A DNA stretch of 64,000 bases from Ruminococcaceae bacterium AB4001 (GCA_000621765.1 JHXJ01000003.1:62001-126000); one strand, 5' to 3'. Positions 55,258 through 64,000 are shown, counted from the stretch's first letter. Numbers and translations: made by a program. Notes: a model not told the origin generated them from the letters alone.

Positions 55258-56454
55258 ATGCCGGAATATAAGTATCAGGCACAGGACAGAAAAGGCAAGA
55301 TCGTTAAGGGTAAGGCTGAGGCCTTCGACGAGACTGATCTGCAAAGACGTTTCCATGAGTCGGGACTTCTTCTGATCGAGGCAAAGCCCATCAAAAAGAA
55401 TATTGCGTTAAAGCCTCTGAAGAAGCCCAGACTGGCTGACTTTACACGCCAACTCGGTACTCTTATCAAATCAGGTGTAACGCTTGTTAAAGCTATAGAG
55501 ATCATCGCAAATGATGAATCCATTTCTGAATACGAGAGACAGCTTTATTTAAAGATTCGTGACCGTATCGTTCAGGGTGTCGCCCTCTCTATCGTAATGG
55601 AAGAACTTGAACCTGCTTTCCCTCCTCTGCTCATTTACATGTTGAGATCTGCAGAAACTTCAGGAACGCTGGATACGACTTGTCTGCGTCTTGCTGAGCA
55701 GTATACGAGCGAATCACAGCTTGAACAGACTGCCAAGAATTCACTTACGTATCCGAAGATCTTAAGTGTGCTTATCGTTATTGTTGTAGCAATACTTTTC
55801 GGATATGTTCTCCCCCAGTTTGAAGAGATCTTCTCGACACTTCCTTCCCTGCCGGTTCCTACCAGGGTTCTTATGGCTATATCTGATTTCGTAGCACATA
55901 AATGGTACATTTTGGCCATAATAATCGCTCTGGTGTTCATTTTCGGTAAAATGATCGTCAAGATACCCGCTGTAAAGCTTTTAATTGACCATTTCAAAGT
56001 CATGGGAAAATGGGGAAAACTGACAAAAGTAATTTATTCGGCAAGATTTGCACGTACAATGAGTTCGCTTTATTCTTCCGGTATCCCGCTTCACAGCTGC
56101 ATCGAGATTGCCAGAAGCACTATCGGCAACAAGTATATTGAAGATCAGTTTGATGAAGTTGAGCGAAAGGTCGCTGGCGGTATGCCGTTGTCTTCTGCCC
56201 TTCTTGATGTTAACGGATTCGTATCCAAGCTCCCTGCAACCATCAAGGTCGGTGAAGAAACAGGTATGCTCGGCAATATGCTAGAGTCTGTTGCTAATGA
56301 CCTGGATTTCTATTCCAAGCAGGCACTGCTGCGTCTTACCTCCTACATCGAACCTGTCATGATCGTTATTATGGCTGTCGCTGTCGGATTTATCATGATA
56401 TCAATTATTCAACCAATTTATCAGTCTTATCAGACGATCGGCGCTGGATCGTAA
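55258..56454 (+). CDS. pilC: Type IV pilus inner-membrane platform protein PilC (GspF family)
   Basis: A 398-residue platform protein. The N-terminal short domain (KIVKGKAEAFDETDLQRRF) and two cytoplasmic GspF domains, each with the FTRQLGTLIKSGV- and FARTMSSLYSSGIPL-type motif, are separated by membrane helices at about 168-190, 215-237 and 370-392. It links the PilB ATPase to pilus assembly. ATG has AAAGGA upstream. Confidence 0.95.
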   Translation: MPEYKYQAQDRKGKIVKGKAEAFDETDLQRRFHESGLLLIEAKPIKKNIALKPLKKPRLADFTRQLGTLIKSGVTLVKAIEIIANDESISEYERQLYLKIRDRIVQGVALSIVMEELEPAFPPLLIYMLRSAETSGTLDTTCLRLAEQYTSESQLEQTAKNSLTYPKILSVLIVIVVAILFGYVLPQFEEIFSTLPSLPVPTRVLMAISDFVAHKWYILAIIIALVFIFGKMIVKIPAVKLLIDHFKVMGKWGKLTKVIYSARFARTMSSLYSSGIPLHSCIEIARSTIGNKYIEDQFDEVERKVAGGMPLSSALLDVNGFVSKLPATIKVGEETGMLGNMLESVANDLDFYSKQALLRLTSYIEPVMIVIMAVAVGFIMISIIQPIYQSYQTIGAGS

Positions 56455-56485
56455 GATACGGATTAAATGAAAGGAAATTAAACAA

Positions 56486-57982
56486 ATGTCTGAAGTAGTA
56501 TTTCTGTCGAATACCAACATCCAGATCGCATCAGGTTCTCCGGCCTCAGACGGTGTAAAAGTATCAAAACTGATCTCTTCACCACTTCCTGAAGGTGCGG
56601 TACTTAACGGCGTAGTAATGGATCAGGAGAAGCTGACCGAAGCTATCAAACTGGCATGGCAGGCAAACAAGCTTCCGAAATCGGAAGTTACTCTCATTCT
56701 TAACAGCCCCCAGTTGAGAGCTAACCGTGTTGATGCTCCGATTCTTCCCGACAAAAAGACAAACGAGTTCATCGAACGAGAGACAAAAGATTCGGAATAC
56801 GGCAGATTCCAGAATCCTGTTACGGGTTGGTATATAGTCGGTAAAGACTCAAAAGCAAAGACACAGCGTATTGTTTATGAGACTGCTGAATTGGATTTCG
56901 TAAATAAATATGTGGCGATTTTCGCAAGCTGCGGATTAAAACTTAAATCTATTCACAACGGTGTCCAGCTCGCTACCGAATATTTTACCAAACAGGCTTC
57001 CGGCAAGACCATTCTCTACATGATCCTTGACGGCAAGTCACTGGTAACGATCTTCTTTGCTGAAGGAAAATATTATTACGATTCCACATCACGTGTTTTC
57101 GCACAGCCGGGCACACCGGAATTTGCACGTGAGATTTATTCATCTATCTCATCAATCAGACAGTTCATTTCTGCCCAGCATCTGAATGAAACGGTTACAG
57201 ATATCCTGTTCTGCGGATTAAGTAATACACAGGTAAACCAGCTTGCCAATGATATCCTTAACATTGACAGTGCTGCGGATATCTCAGTTGCCCAGCCACC
57301 TCAGGGAACATCGATTTCCGGTGACCAGCTCCAATTCCCGTTCTTCGTTTATCCGATTGCCGGACTGCGCAGAATCGATGAGAGGATGCCGATATTAAAA
57401 AACACAAAAAATATAAAGAAAAAGAATTCTGAAGGATCCGCTCTCAAAAAGCTTGCTCTCCCCTTCATCCTGATTTTTGCAGCAGTTGTTATCGCATACG
57501 GTATCTGCTTTACGATAAAGACTACAAAGTCAGCTGAGCTTGCAGCTATTGAGAAAGACAATAACGACCCCAACATAATTGCTCAGGTTAATGAATATAA
57601 CGCCATGTATGACAACATGGCCGATATGGGTAATATCCAGGGCGGTGTTGATCTTCTCAAGTCATATATTGACTCCTACCCTGTTCCGGATTCTACGATC
57701 AACACTGCTATCCTTGAGGCAGCGAAAAAACATGCTGTCAACGTGGAATTTAATTCCTACTCCGCATCATCAGGAATCTTCAACATAACTGCTTTTTCTC
57801 CGAAGGTTGAAGATATCCACCTGTTTATCGCAGACCTTATGGCTATGGATATTTTTGAGAATGTTAATTACACAGGATACGAGCTCGCAGAAGACGGAAC
57901 TAACTGGCAGATAAATGTTGTATGTTCGCTTGCGGCAAGAGAACCTGCTTCAGAAGCAGTATCTGAAGAGGAGGGAAACTGA
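56486..57982 (+). CDS. PilM-PilN fusion protein
   Basis: A 498-residue protein. Residues about 1-300 have the layout of the actin-like PilM fold (LKSIHNGVQLA, ILYMILDGKSLVTIF, LFCGL segments). A membrane helix follows at about 322-344, then a coiled and globular extracellular part (about 350-490) of PilN type. In many bacteria PilM binds a short cytoplasmic PilN tail; here the two are one chain. It precedes PilO by one base and provides the inner-membrane alignment complex. Confidence 0.8.
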   Translation: MSEVVFLSNTNIQIASGSPASDGVKVSKLISSPLPEGAVLNGVVMDQEKLTEAIKLAWQANKLPKSEVTLILNSPQLRANRVDAPILPDKKTNEFIERETKDSEYGRFQNPVTGWYIVGKDSKAKTQRIVYETAELDFVNKYVAIFASCGLKLKSIHNGVQLATEYFTKQASGKTILYMILDGKSLVTIFFAEGKYYYDSTSRVFAQPGTPEFAREIYSSISSIRQFISAQHLNETVTDILFCGLSNTQVNQLANDILNIDSAADISVAQPPQGTSISGDQLQFPFFVYPIAGLRRIDERMPILKNTKNIKKKNSEGSALKKLALPFILIFAAVVIAYGICFTIKTTKSAELAAIEKDNNDPNIIAQVNEYNAMYDNMADMGNIQGGVDLLKSYIDSYPVPDSTINTAILEAAKKHAVNVEFNSYSASSGIFNITAFSPKVEDIHLFIADLMAMDIFENVNYTGYELAEDGTNWQINVVCSLAAREPASEAVSEEEGN

Positions 57983-57983
57983 T

Positions 57984-58778
57984 ATGGCTATACAGACAAA
58001 CCTTAGCAAAAAAGATAAAGCAACGATTGCCATACTGCTTTTTGCTGCAGTGATCTTCATGTTCATCTGGTTCCTGATAAGACCGGCGATAACTTCGATA
58101 AGGAATACCGATGAAAAGATAGTACAGGCTGAGCTCAAACAGAACGAAAACCATAACAAGATCATTCTATTAAGCAGTTCTGAAGCTCTATATGGTAAAT
58201 GCGTAGACGATCTGAATGAATCAACAGCTGTTTTCTATGAAGTTATGGACAGTTCAGAGATCGACCAAATGTTAACTTCTTATGTCTTAAAGTCAGGTCT
58301 GTTTGCAGAAGACCTTGTTATCAACATGCCTGCCGGATCTGTTAAAGAAAGCCCATATGCTTATTCATCTTTAAATGAGCATGTCAACAATGTTTCATCT
58401 GCTGACACTTCCACAGCTACACCTACCAATGCTCCTGGCACTTCTACCATAGTTGAGGGTCTGAACGTTCCCTACAATACTGCAAAGAGCAGATGTATAT
58501 CAACAGAACCTTCCGGTGTCCAGTGTGTCAATATCAAGCTCGTATGCACAGGATCACAGAAGACCTGTCAGGCATTTATTGATGATGTATGCACTAAGCC
58601 TGCTGTCCGTGTAACGGGCTTTATCTGGGGCAAAGTTGATCCGATTGAAGTTTATAATGAGGAAACCGATCGTTATGAAAAAGTGGATTCCGGGAAATAT
58701 AGACTTACATTAACTTTAAATCTTTATATGACGGAAGTTGCTGATTACAGCACAGTTACTCCGGATTCCGCTGATTAA
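57984..58778 (+). CDS. PilO-like pilus alignment protein
   Basis: A 264-residue bitopic protein. A short cytoplasmic start precedes one membrane helix (about 15-35), then a coiled coil (about 40-75) and an extracellular ferredoxin-like domain with a Thr/Ser/Pro-rich insertion near 150. This is PilO architecture, placed directly after the PilM-PilN gene. ATG at 57984 has GAGGAGGG upstream; a longer frame from 57915 overlaps the upstream gene and is unlikely. Sequence identity with PilO is weak. Confidence 0.75.
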   Translation: MAIQTNLSKKDKATIAILLFAAVIFMFIWFLIRPAITSIRNTDEKIVQAELKQNENHNKIILLSSSEALYGKCVDDLNESTAVFYEVMDSSEIDQMLTSYVLKSGLFAEDLVINMPAGSVKESPYAYSSLNEHVNNVSSADTSTATPTNAPGTSTIVEGLNVPYNTAKSRCISTEPSGVQCVNIKLVCTGSQKTCQAFIDDVCTKPAVRVTGFIWGKVDPIEVYNEETDRYEKVDSGKYRLTLTLNLYMTEVADYSTVTPDSAD

Positions 58779-58792
58779 CGGAGGGAAGATAA

Positions 58793-60478
58793 ATGGCAGA
58801 TAATTCAAAGATTCGTATTGGTGATCTCCTGGTTCAGGCCGGATACATCACCGAAGACCAGTTAAAAGAAGCTCTGGGAATTCAGAAGCAAACCAGCGGT
58901 AAGAGAATCGGTCAGGTCCTCATTGAAATGGGCTATGTTTCTGAAGAGCAGATGCTCCTGGCTCTTGCCAACAGACTCGATATGCAGGTTGTCGACCTCA
59001 ATTCTTATGCTATCGACGTTGAGACTGTAAAGCTTATCCCCAAGCAGATGGCTGAACAGTATGTCATGCTTCCCATCGGTCAGGATAACGGTGTAGTAAT
59101 CTTAGCCGTTAACGACCCTCTTAATCTTTATGCTATTGAGGACATCAGGCAGACGATCGGTATGCCGATAAGGACTGTAATCGCTCAGGAACATGTTCTT
59201 AAGAACGCGATCGACTATCAGTATGCCGGCATCAAGGCTCAGATGGCCGCAGAAAATGCAAACGCGAATACTGCCGGCATGAACATCGATGAGCTGGTCA
59301 TCGATACCAGCGCAGGTGCTGACGATGCTCCTATCATCAACCTTGTTAACTCATTGCTCGATAAAGCTTTTCAGGATAACGCATCGGATATTCATATCGA
59401 ACCTTTTGAATCAAATGTCGTTGTCAGAATGCGTATCGACGGTACTCTCATCGACTACATTACCCTGCAGAAAAACGTTCAGGATTCACTCGTTGCCAGA
59501 GTCAAGATCATGGGCGAGATGGATATCGCAGAAAGGCGAATTCCTCAGGATGGTCACTTCCGTGTAAGGATCCAGGGACAGATCGTTAACGTGCGTGTTA
59601 ACGTCATTCCTACCGTATTCGGTGAGAAAGTAGTTATGAGACTTATCCTCTCAGCTGTTCATATCGATAACAACCAGACATTCGGTATGACACCTGATAA
59701 CTATAAGAAGTTCCTGTCTATGCTTATGTCTCCTAACGGACTTATTTACATAACAGGTCCTACGGGTTCAGGTAAGTCAACAACACTTTATATGGCTCTT
59801 GAATCACTTTCGCAAAAGCCTATCAATATCAGTACCATCGAAGACCCTGTCGAGAAAAACCTGCCGCGTCTTAACCAGGTTCAGGTCCACCCTAACGCAG
59901 GACTTACGTTCGAAGTCGGTCTTAGAGCTCTCATGCGTCAGGACCCTGACGTAATCATGGTCGGTGAGACACGAGACGCCGAGACAGCTTCCATCTCCAT
60001 CAGAGCAGCTGTTACAGGTCACCTCGTATTGTCCACACTCCACACCAATGACGCTGCATCTACAATCGTAAGACTCGTAGATATCGGAGCTGAGCCATAC
60101 ATGCTCTCTTCAGCTCTGGTAGGTGTTGTCGCACAGAGACTTATGCGTAAGGTCTGTCCTTACTGCGCCAGACCTGAACCGCTTACCGAAAGGCAGATTG
60201 AATTCGTAGGTCACGATATTCCTACAGCTAAAAAGGGTGCCGGATGCGGCCAGTGCCACGGTTCCGGATACCTCGGACGTACCGCTATTCATGAGGTTCT
60301 CGTTGTTGATAAGCATATGAGAAAACTCATTACCGCAGGCGCCGAATCCGAGGAGATGAAGGCATTTGCCATTGAACATCAGAACATGCAGACGCTGAAA
60401 CAGGCAGCTATCTCACTGGTTGAGCAGGGCATTACTTCATTTGAAGAACTTGAGCGTGTTGCCTACTATGACGACTGA
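58793..60478 (+). CDS. pilB: Type IV pilus extension ATPase PilB (GspE family)
   Basis: A 561-residue hexameric motor ATPase. The MshEN-type N-terminal domain (about 1-150) is complete. The catalytic half has Walker A GPTGSGKST, the Asp box (EDPVEKNLP), Walker B and the His box (GETRDAETA, STLHTNDA). Zinc cysteines CPYC and CGQC are present near the C-terminus, as in GspE/PilB and unlike PilT. No PilT retraction ATPase occurs in the window. ATG has GGAGGG upstream. Confidence 0.95.
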   Translation: MADNSKIRIGDLLVQAGYITEDQLKEALGIQKQTSGKRIGQVLIEMGYVSEEQMLLALANRLDMQVVDLNSYAIDVETVKLIPKQMAEQYVMLPIGQDNGVVILAVNDPLNLYAIEDIRQTIGMPIRTVIAQEHVLKNAIDYQYAGIKAQMAAENANANTAGMNIDELVIDTSAGADDAPIINLVNSLLDKAFQDNASDIHIEPFESNVVVRMRIDGTLIDYITLQKNVQDSLVARVKIMGEMDIAERRIPQDGHFRVRIQGQIVNVRVNVIPTVFGEKVVMRLILSAVHIDNNQTFGMTPDNYKKFLSMLMSPNGLIYITGPTGSGKSTTLYMALESLSQKPINISTIEDPVEKNLPRLNQVQVHPNAGLTFEVGLRALMRQDPDVIMVGETRDAETASISIRAAVTGHLVLSTLHTNDAASTIVRLVDIGAEPYMLSSALVGVVAQRLMRKVCPYCARPEPLTERQIEFVGHDIPTAKKGAGCGQCHGSGYLGRTAIHEVLVVDKHMRKLITAGAESEEMKAFAIEHQNMQTLKQAAISLVEQGITSFEELERVAYYDD

Positions 60479-61061
60479 TCCGTCTAAAGCAAAGAACAAC
60501 TTAATCAAAGACCTTAAAAGCATACCGTCGCCGGTGTTTTATATATTCGCGGCGGTTGCTGTTTTTTCCGGGCTTTATGTACGCGGATTAAACTCTATTG
60601 GAATTTTTACGACACTATTCTTACTTATGCTGGTGGCTTGCGCCGCGGCTGATATCAATAAAGGAATCGTTCCTGATCTTGTCTGTATTGCCATAGCCAT
60701 TTTAGGTATTGCCAATTATCTCGTAAATGAGCCTGTTTCCTTAGATACGGCAATATCTCACCTGATCGGCGTGATCATAATATCTGTTCCGATGTTGATC
60801 GTCTCACTACTGGTTAAAGGAGCCTTCGGCGGAGGCGATATCAAGCTGACTGCTGCCGCAGGTCTTTATCTTGGCTGGAAGTTTATGATCGCAGGAATAG
60901 TCGTTGCCTCATTTGCAAGCGGCCTTTATGTTATTTATCTTCTCCTTTTCAAGAAAGCCAAAATCAAATCCAAGATCAGGATCGCAGCATTCCTCGCATA
61001 CGGCTTGGGAGTTGCTGCTTTGTTCGGTGAAGTTATTCTCAGACTGTTATTCAGATGGTAA
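60468..61061 (+). CDS. Minimal prepilin peptidase without methyltransferase domain
   Basis: A 197-residue membrane peptidase. Both catalytic aspartates are present: D62 in ADINKGIVPD and D124 in FGGGDIKL, followed by the AAAGLYLGW motif. The N-terminal cytoplasmic loop with the CxxC pairs is absent, so methylation is not expected. The start ATG overlaps the pilB stop by 11 bases, so translation is coupled; the 60420 frame is too long. It is the last gene of the assembly operon, before a terminator. See the complementary protein at 41806. Confidence 0.88.
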   Translation: MTTDPSKAKNNLIKDLKSIPSPVFYIFAAVAVFSGLYVRGLNSIGIFTTLFLLMLVACAAADINKGIVPDLVCIAIAILGIANYLVNEPVSLDTAISHLIGVIIISVPMLIVSLLVKGAFGGGDIKLTAAAGLYLGWKFMIAGIVVASFASGLYVIYLLLFKKAKIKSKIRIAAFLAYGLGVAALFGEVILRLLFRW

Positions 61062-61062
61062 A

Positions 61063-61098
61063 AAAGGCTCTGTAACAATGTTACAAAGCCTTTGTTTT
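61063..61098. terminator. Bidirectional terminator after the pilus assembly operon
   Basis: AAAGGCT (61063-61069) with AGCCTTT (61087-61093) encloses TGTAACAATGTTACA (61071-61085), which can extend the stem. It is followed by TGTTTTAG on the plus strand and preceded by TTTTT on the minus, so it may serve both the assembly operon and the convergent GH3 gene. Confidence 0.85.
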
Positions 61099-61120
61099 AG
61101 CGGTTTTTAAGCTTTTATGC

Positions 61121-63214
61121 TCAAACTGTGAGTTCGAACGCTTTCTTTCCGGTCAGGCTGGCCGTAAGGTCATCCGGCTGGCCGAATCCGACATAAATGC
61201 TTACCTTTCCTTCAGGTAATACCCTCTCTCCTGCTTCGTTTACGACCTTGAAGCTCTCAGCTTTTACCGGGAGTTCTACCGAGCTGCTCTCGCCTGCACC
61301 AAGAGTAACTCTTGCGAATGCAACAAGTCTTGTATTTCTGACTTCATTAGCATCATCGGCCTTCATATATACCTGAATGACCTCTGTAGTAGGCAAAACA
61401 CCGGTATTGCTTATGTCTGCCTTTATCGTGAGACCGTTATTCTTAGGATCTTCGCCGCTCTTTTCGACAGAAGTTATTTCCATATTTCCGTATGTTAAGC
61501 CGTAACCGAACGGATAAAGAGGTTCAGTCTCAAGATAACGGTATGTTCTGCCCTTCATTGAATAATCTTCGAATTCAGGGAGATCATTTGTATCACGATA
61601 GAAAGTAACAGGAAGCTTGCCCGAAGGATTGACCTTGCCGAAGATGATGTCACCGACTGACTGGCCGCCCCTGGCACCCGGATACCATGCCTGAAGGATA
61701 GCAGATGACTTATCAGCAAGAACACTGAGATCCATGCAGGAACCAGCCATAACTACAGTGATAAAAGGCTTTCCTGATGCAATGACCTTGTCAATGAGCT
61801 TGCGCTGTGTCTTTGGGAAAAGGAGATCCGGCTTATCGCCTGATCTGTACATATTACCCTGGTCTCCTTCTTCGCCTTCGAGTGTCTCGTTAAGGCCGAT
61901 TACGAGGATAACAAGATCGGATCTCTTCATAACTGCTTCAGCCTCAGCAAGCCTGTGATATTCGCGTGAGAGCACGTCAGGCTTAGTAAGGCTAAGGTCA
62001 CAGCCTTCGGAGTAGAGTATTCTCACATCGCCCTCTGCAGCGTTCCTGATGCCCTCTAAGGCCGTTATATACTCTGATGATGTTCCATAGTAGTTACCAA
62101 CGAGGCAGGCTCTGGAATCAGCATTAGGACCGATTACGGAGATAACCTTTGTCTTGTTCTTATCGATAGGAAGAATACCGTCATTCTTGAGAAGAACGAT
62201 ACTCTCATCGGAAGCTCTCTTTGCGACTGCGATATTTTCCTTGGTCTCAACATCGAGATAAGTAAGGCCGTCAAATTCGGTCTCATCGAACATGCCGAGA
62301 ATATATCTTGTGGTAAAGAGTCTTACTGCTGCTTTCCTGATCGCTTCTTCAGTGATAAGGCCCTGCTTATATGCGCTCATAAGATGGATGTATGTGCATC
62401 CGCAGTTGAGATCACAACCCTTATTAAGGGCAAGAGCTGCACTTTCTTCATTAGTCTTAGTTACCTTATGGCGCTCATGAAAGTCTCTGATCGCCCAGCA
62501 GTCGGAAACGATATGTCCTTTAAAACCCCACTTGTCACGAACTACATCCTGAAGGTAGGAATGACCGCAGCAGGGTTCGCCGTTTGTCCTGTTATAAGCA
62601 CCCATTATGGATTCAACATCTGCTTCCTTAACACATGCTTCGAAAGCAGGCATGTATGTCTCATAAAGGTCTTTGTCAGAGCATTTGGCATTGAATTCGT
62701 GTCTTACCGCTTCCGGACCGGAATGAACAACGAAATGCTTCGCGCATGCTGCTGTCTTCATGTATTCACCGTCACCCTGAAGACCCTTGATAAAAGGAAC
62801 GGCGAGGCTTGAAATGAGACAGGGATCCTCTCCGTATGTCTCCTGTCCTCTGCCCCACCTCGGGTCTCTGAAAAGGTTGACGTTAGGTGACCAGAAAGTA
62901 AGGCCCTTATATATGTCGCGGTCACCGTTTTCCTTGTATTCATTGTACTTGGCGCGGCCTTCCGTAGCGCAGACTTCACCAATTTCTCCGAGAAGTTCTG
63001 TATCAAAGGTTGCACCCAGACCAATTGCCTGGGGAAAGCTCGTTGCAGTACCGGCTCTGGCTACACCGTGAAGCGTCTCATTCCACCAGTTGTACTCGGG
63101 AACACCGAGTCTGTCTATCGCAGGAGAGTCGTATCTTAATTGCGAAGCCGCCTCTTCGATAGTCATCTTTGAAACTAATTCTTCAGCTCTCTTTATCGCT
63201 TTTTCTCTATCCAT
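61121..63214 (-). CDS. GH3 family beta-glycosidase (glucosidase/xylosidase-like)
   Basis: A 697-residue glycoside hydrolase that removes beta-linked sugars from oligosaccharide ends. The N-terminal barrel (about 15-310) has WWNETLHGVAR, SPNVNLFRDPRWGRGQETYGEDP and KHFVVHSGPE. The nucleophile Asp is in HIVSDCWA (D238). The second domain (about 340-590) and a fibronectin-III-like C-terminal domain (about 610-695) follow. No signal peptide is present, so it should act inside the cell on imported oligosaccharides. The order resembles beta-xylosidases, but substrate cannot be fixed. ATG has AGGAG upstream. Confidence 0.93.
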   Translation of the reverse strand: MDREKAIKRAEELVSKMTIEEAASQLRYDSPAIDRLGVPEYNWWNETLHGVARAGTATSFPQAIGLGATFDTELLGEIGEVCATEGRAKYNEYKENGDRDIYKGLTFWSPNVNLFRDPRWGRGQETYGEDPCLISSLAVPFIKGLQGDGEYMKTAACAKHFVVHSGPEAVRHEFNAKCSDKDLYETYMPAFEACVKEADVESIMGAYNRTNGEPCCGHSYLQDVVRDKWGFKGHIVSDCWAIRDFHERHKVTKTNEESAALALNKGCDLNCGCTYIHLMSAYKQGLITEEAIRKAAVRLFTTRYILGMFDETEFDGLTYLDVETKENIAVAKRASDESIVLLKNDGILPIDKNKTKVISVIGPNADSRACLVGNYYGTSSEYITALEGIRNAAEGDVRILYSEGCDLSLTKPDVLSREYHRLAEAEAVMKRSDLVILVIGLNETLEGEEGDQGNMYRSGDKPDLLFPKTQRKLIDKVIASGKPFITVVMAGSCMDLSVLADKSSAILQAWYPGARGGQSVGDIIFGKVNPSGKLPVTFYRDTNDLPEFEDYSMKGRTYRYLETEPLYPFGYGLTYGNMEITSVEKSGEDPKNNGLTIKADISNTGVLPTTEVIQVYMKADDANEVRNTRLVAFARVTLGAGESSSVELPVKAESFKVVNEAGERVLPEGKVSIYVGFGQPDDLTASLTGKKAFELTV

Positions 63215-63404
63215 ATCTTTACTCTCCTGTTCATTGGATTTAGTGGATTACAAAAACAATTATATTCTAATCTGACTGGTAGGATATATCTCAGTTCTTG
63301 CCTATTATTTTACAGATTTTGCTATTTTTCGCGCCATATAGGCTTGAAATTGACTATTTGAGTATATAAAATTGTAGCATTGACATTTGAGGGTGGGGAT
63401 ATAA
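63215..63404. promoter_or_regulatory. Divergent promoter region of the GH3 and AraC genes
   Basis: For the AraC-type gene, TTGAAA (63344-63349) and TAAAAT (63367-63372) have a 17-base spacer. For the GH3 gene, a TATAAT lies on the minus strand near 63259-63264, without a clear -35. A regulator and its target sharing this gap would be usual. Confidence 0.6.
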
Positions 63405-64000
63405 ATGCAATTTAACGATAATTCAGTACCTGGAAAGTATCAGCAGCCTATCGGCAGTTTTGCCGGAAGAATCGTAAGTAACGATGTCGAGGAAGTTGAT
63501 TTCATTCCCGGATCCAATATGCGTATTTGGTATAACAACCGTTCTGAGGATTATCCTGTCCACAGACACAGTTGTCTTGAGATAACGATTCCGATTGAGA
63601 ATTCGTATACCTATATATTCGATGACAGAACGATAATCCTTAAGGAAAAGGAGATCCTTTTCGTTCCGCCTGATATGCTCCATAAGATTTCAGGAACGTC
63701 CAGATCAGGTATCAGGTTTATCTATCTGTTCAATATCGATTTCATGAAGGGTTTCTTCGACTACGAAGAATTCGAGAAGATACTTCGCGAACCTCTCCTC
63801 ATTACACCGGACACACATCCCGATGTTTATAACCTGATTCTTGAAAGGTTCATGGAGATAAACGACCTGTATTTCTTCTACTCTACTTCAGTTAAAGAAA
63901 TATCGATATTCTCCAAGCTCATGGATGTATTCGGTATGCTCATGAAGAAGGACTACTCGGACAGTCTTGTAATTCCGCAGAACGACAAGCAGCGCGAAGT
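63405..64000 (+). CDS. AraC family regulator with N-terminal cupin, 3' end cut by window edge
   Basis: The first 198 residues are visible. Residues about 25-110 form a cupin sensor domain (DYPVHRHSCLEI, ILFVPPDMLHKIS), typical of AraC regulators of carbohydrate genes. The helix-turn-helix part lies past the edge. The ATG at 63405 has GGGTGGGG upstream. It is divergent from the GH3 gene, so control of that gene by a sugar is a reasonable guess. Confidence 0.8.
   Translation, partial: MQFNDNSVPGKYQQPIGSFAGRIVSNDVEEVDFIPGSNMRIWYNNRSEDYPVHRHSCLEITIPIENSYTYIFDDRTIILKEKEILFVPPDMLHKISGTSRSGIRFIYLFNIDFMKGFFDYEEFEKILREPLLITPDTHPDVYNLILERFMEINDLYFFYSTSVKEISIFSKLMDVFGMLMKKDYSDSLVIPQNDKQRE

Noticed and set aside
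57915-57983. Longer start for the PilO-like gene
   Set aside because: It would overlap the upstream gene by 68 bases; the ATG at 57984 has a strong ribosome binding site.
1-64000. tRNA, rRNA, prophage or insertion sequences
   Set aside because: Scanning the intergenic gaps showed no cloverleaf, rRNA segment, transposase or integrase; most gaps are too short.

Overview
The window looks like a low-to-mid GC chromosome segment of an anaerobic Gram-positive bacterium of the class Clostridia (Bacillota). Supporting signs are strong AGGAGG-type ribosome binding sites, TTGACA/TATAAT promoters, a single RelA/SpoT homologue, RNase J, a methionine synthase whose reactivation domain is a separate gene, a stand-alone thiamine S-component (ThiT) domain and several lipoproteins with GC lipoboxes. 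Genus cannot be assigned from sequence alone. No rRNA, tRNA, CRISPR array, transposase or phage gene was seen.

Layout. 1-8.3 kb (minus strand): the front part of a calcium-type P-ATPase, an ABC exporter, a PTS IIC-like permease, and a BtuFCD/FecBCD-type importer. 8.4-12.4 kb (plus): metF, the methionine synthase reactivation domain and metH, overlapping as an operon and divergent from the importer, which suggests the importer brings in corrinoid. 12.4-14.6 kb: a GGDEF protein and a small membrane protein. 14.6-16.3 kb: a TPP riboswitch controlling a protein that fuses a ThiT thiamine-transporter domain to a complete aquaporin. 16.3-20.6 kb: a four-gene operon (acyltransferase, M24 aminopeptidase, alpha/beta-hydrolase lacking its serine, MATE exporter). 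20.9-29.98 kb: an AraC regulator, a serine-hydrolase-like protein with a degenerate active site, a FtsX-type permease with a very long coiled coil and its ATPase, and a transglutaminase/leucine-rich-repeat protein. 30-41.7 kb: housekeeping genes (proS, RNase J, relA, recJ, rpsU) with an SH3b-3D wall protein, a 54-residue membrane protein and an unknown membrane protein.

41.8-61.1 kb is a complete type IV pilus locus. On the minus strand lie a prepilin-peptidase-like protein, the major pilin with its own promoter and terminator, and a minor-pilin operon of four genes. The first of these encodes a 3,096-residue protein with an authentic class III prepilin signal, a long GLUG-like Gly-rich repeat region, Ig-like domains and four InlB-type repeats. 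Divergently on the plus strand lie an unknown single-pass protein, PilC, a PilM-PilN fusion, PilO, PilB and a second, minimal prepilin peptidase. The two peptidases are complementary: one keeps the zinc/methyltransferase half but has lost one catalytic aspartate, the other keeps both aspartates but lacks the methyltransferase half. The simplest reading is a pilus capped by a GspI/J/K-like minor-pilin complex that displays a giant modular adhesin.

61.1-64 kb: a GH3 beta-glycosidase and, divergent from it, the start of an AraC-type regulator that runs off the window.

The most notable observations are the giant prepilin, the ThiT-aquaporin fusion under TPP control, and the split prepilin peptidase. 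All functional statements rest on reading motifs by eye; no database search was run.
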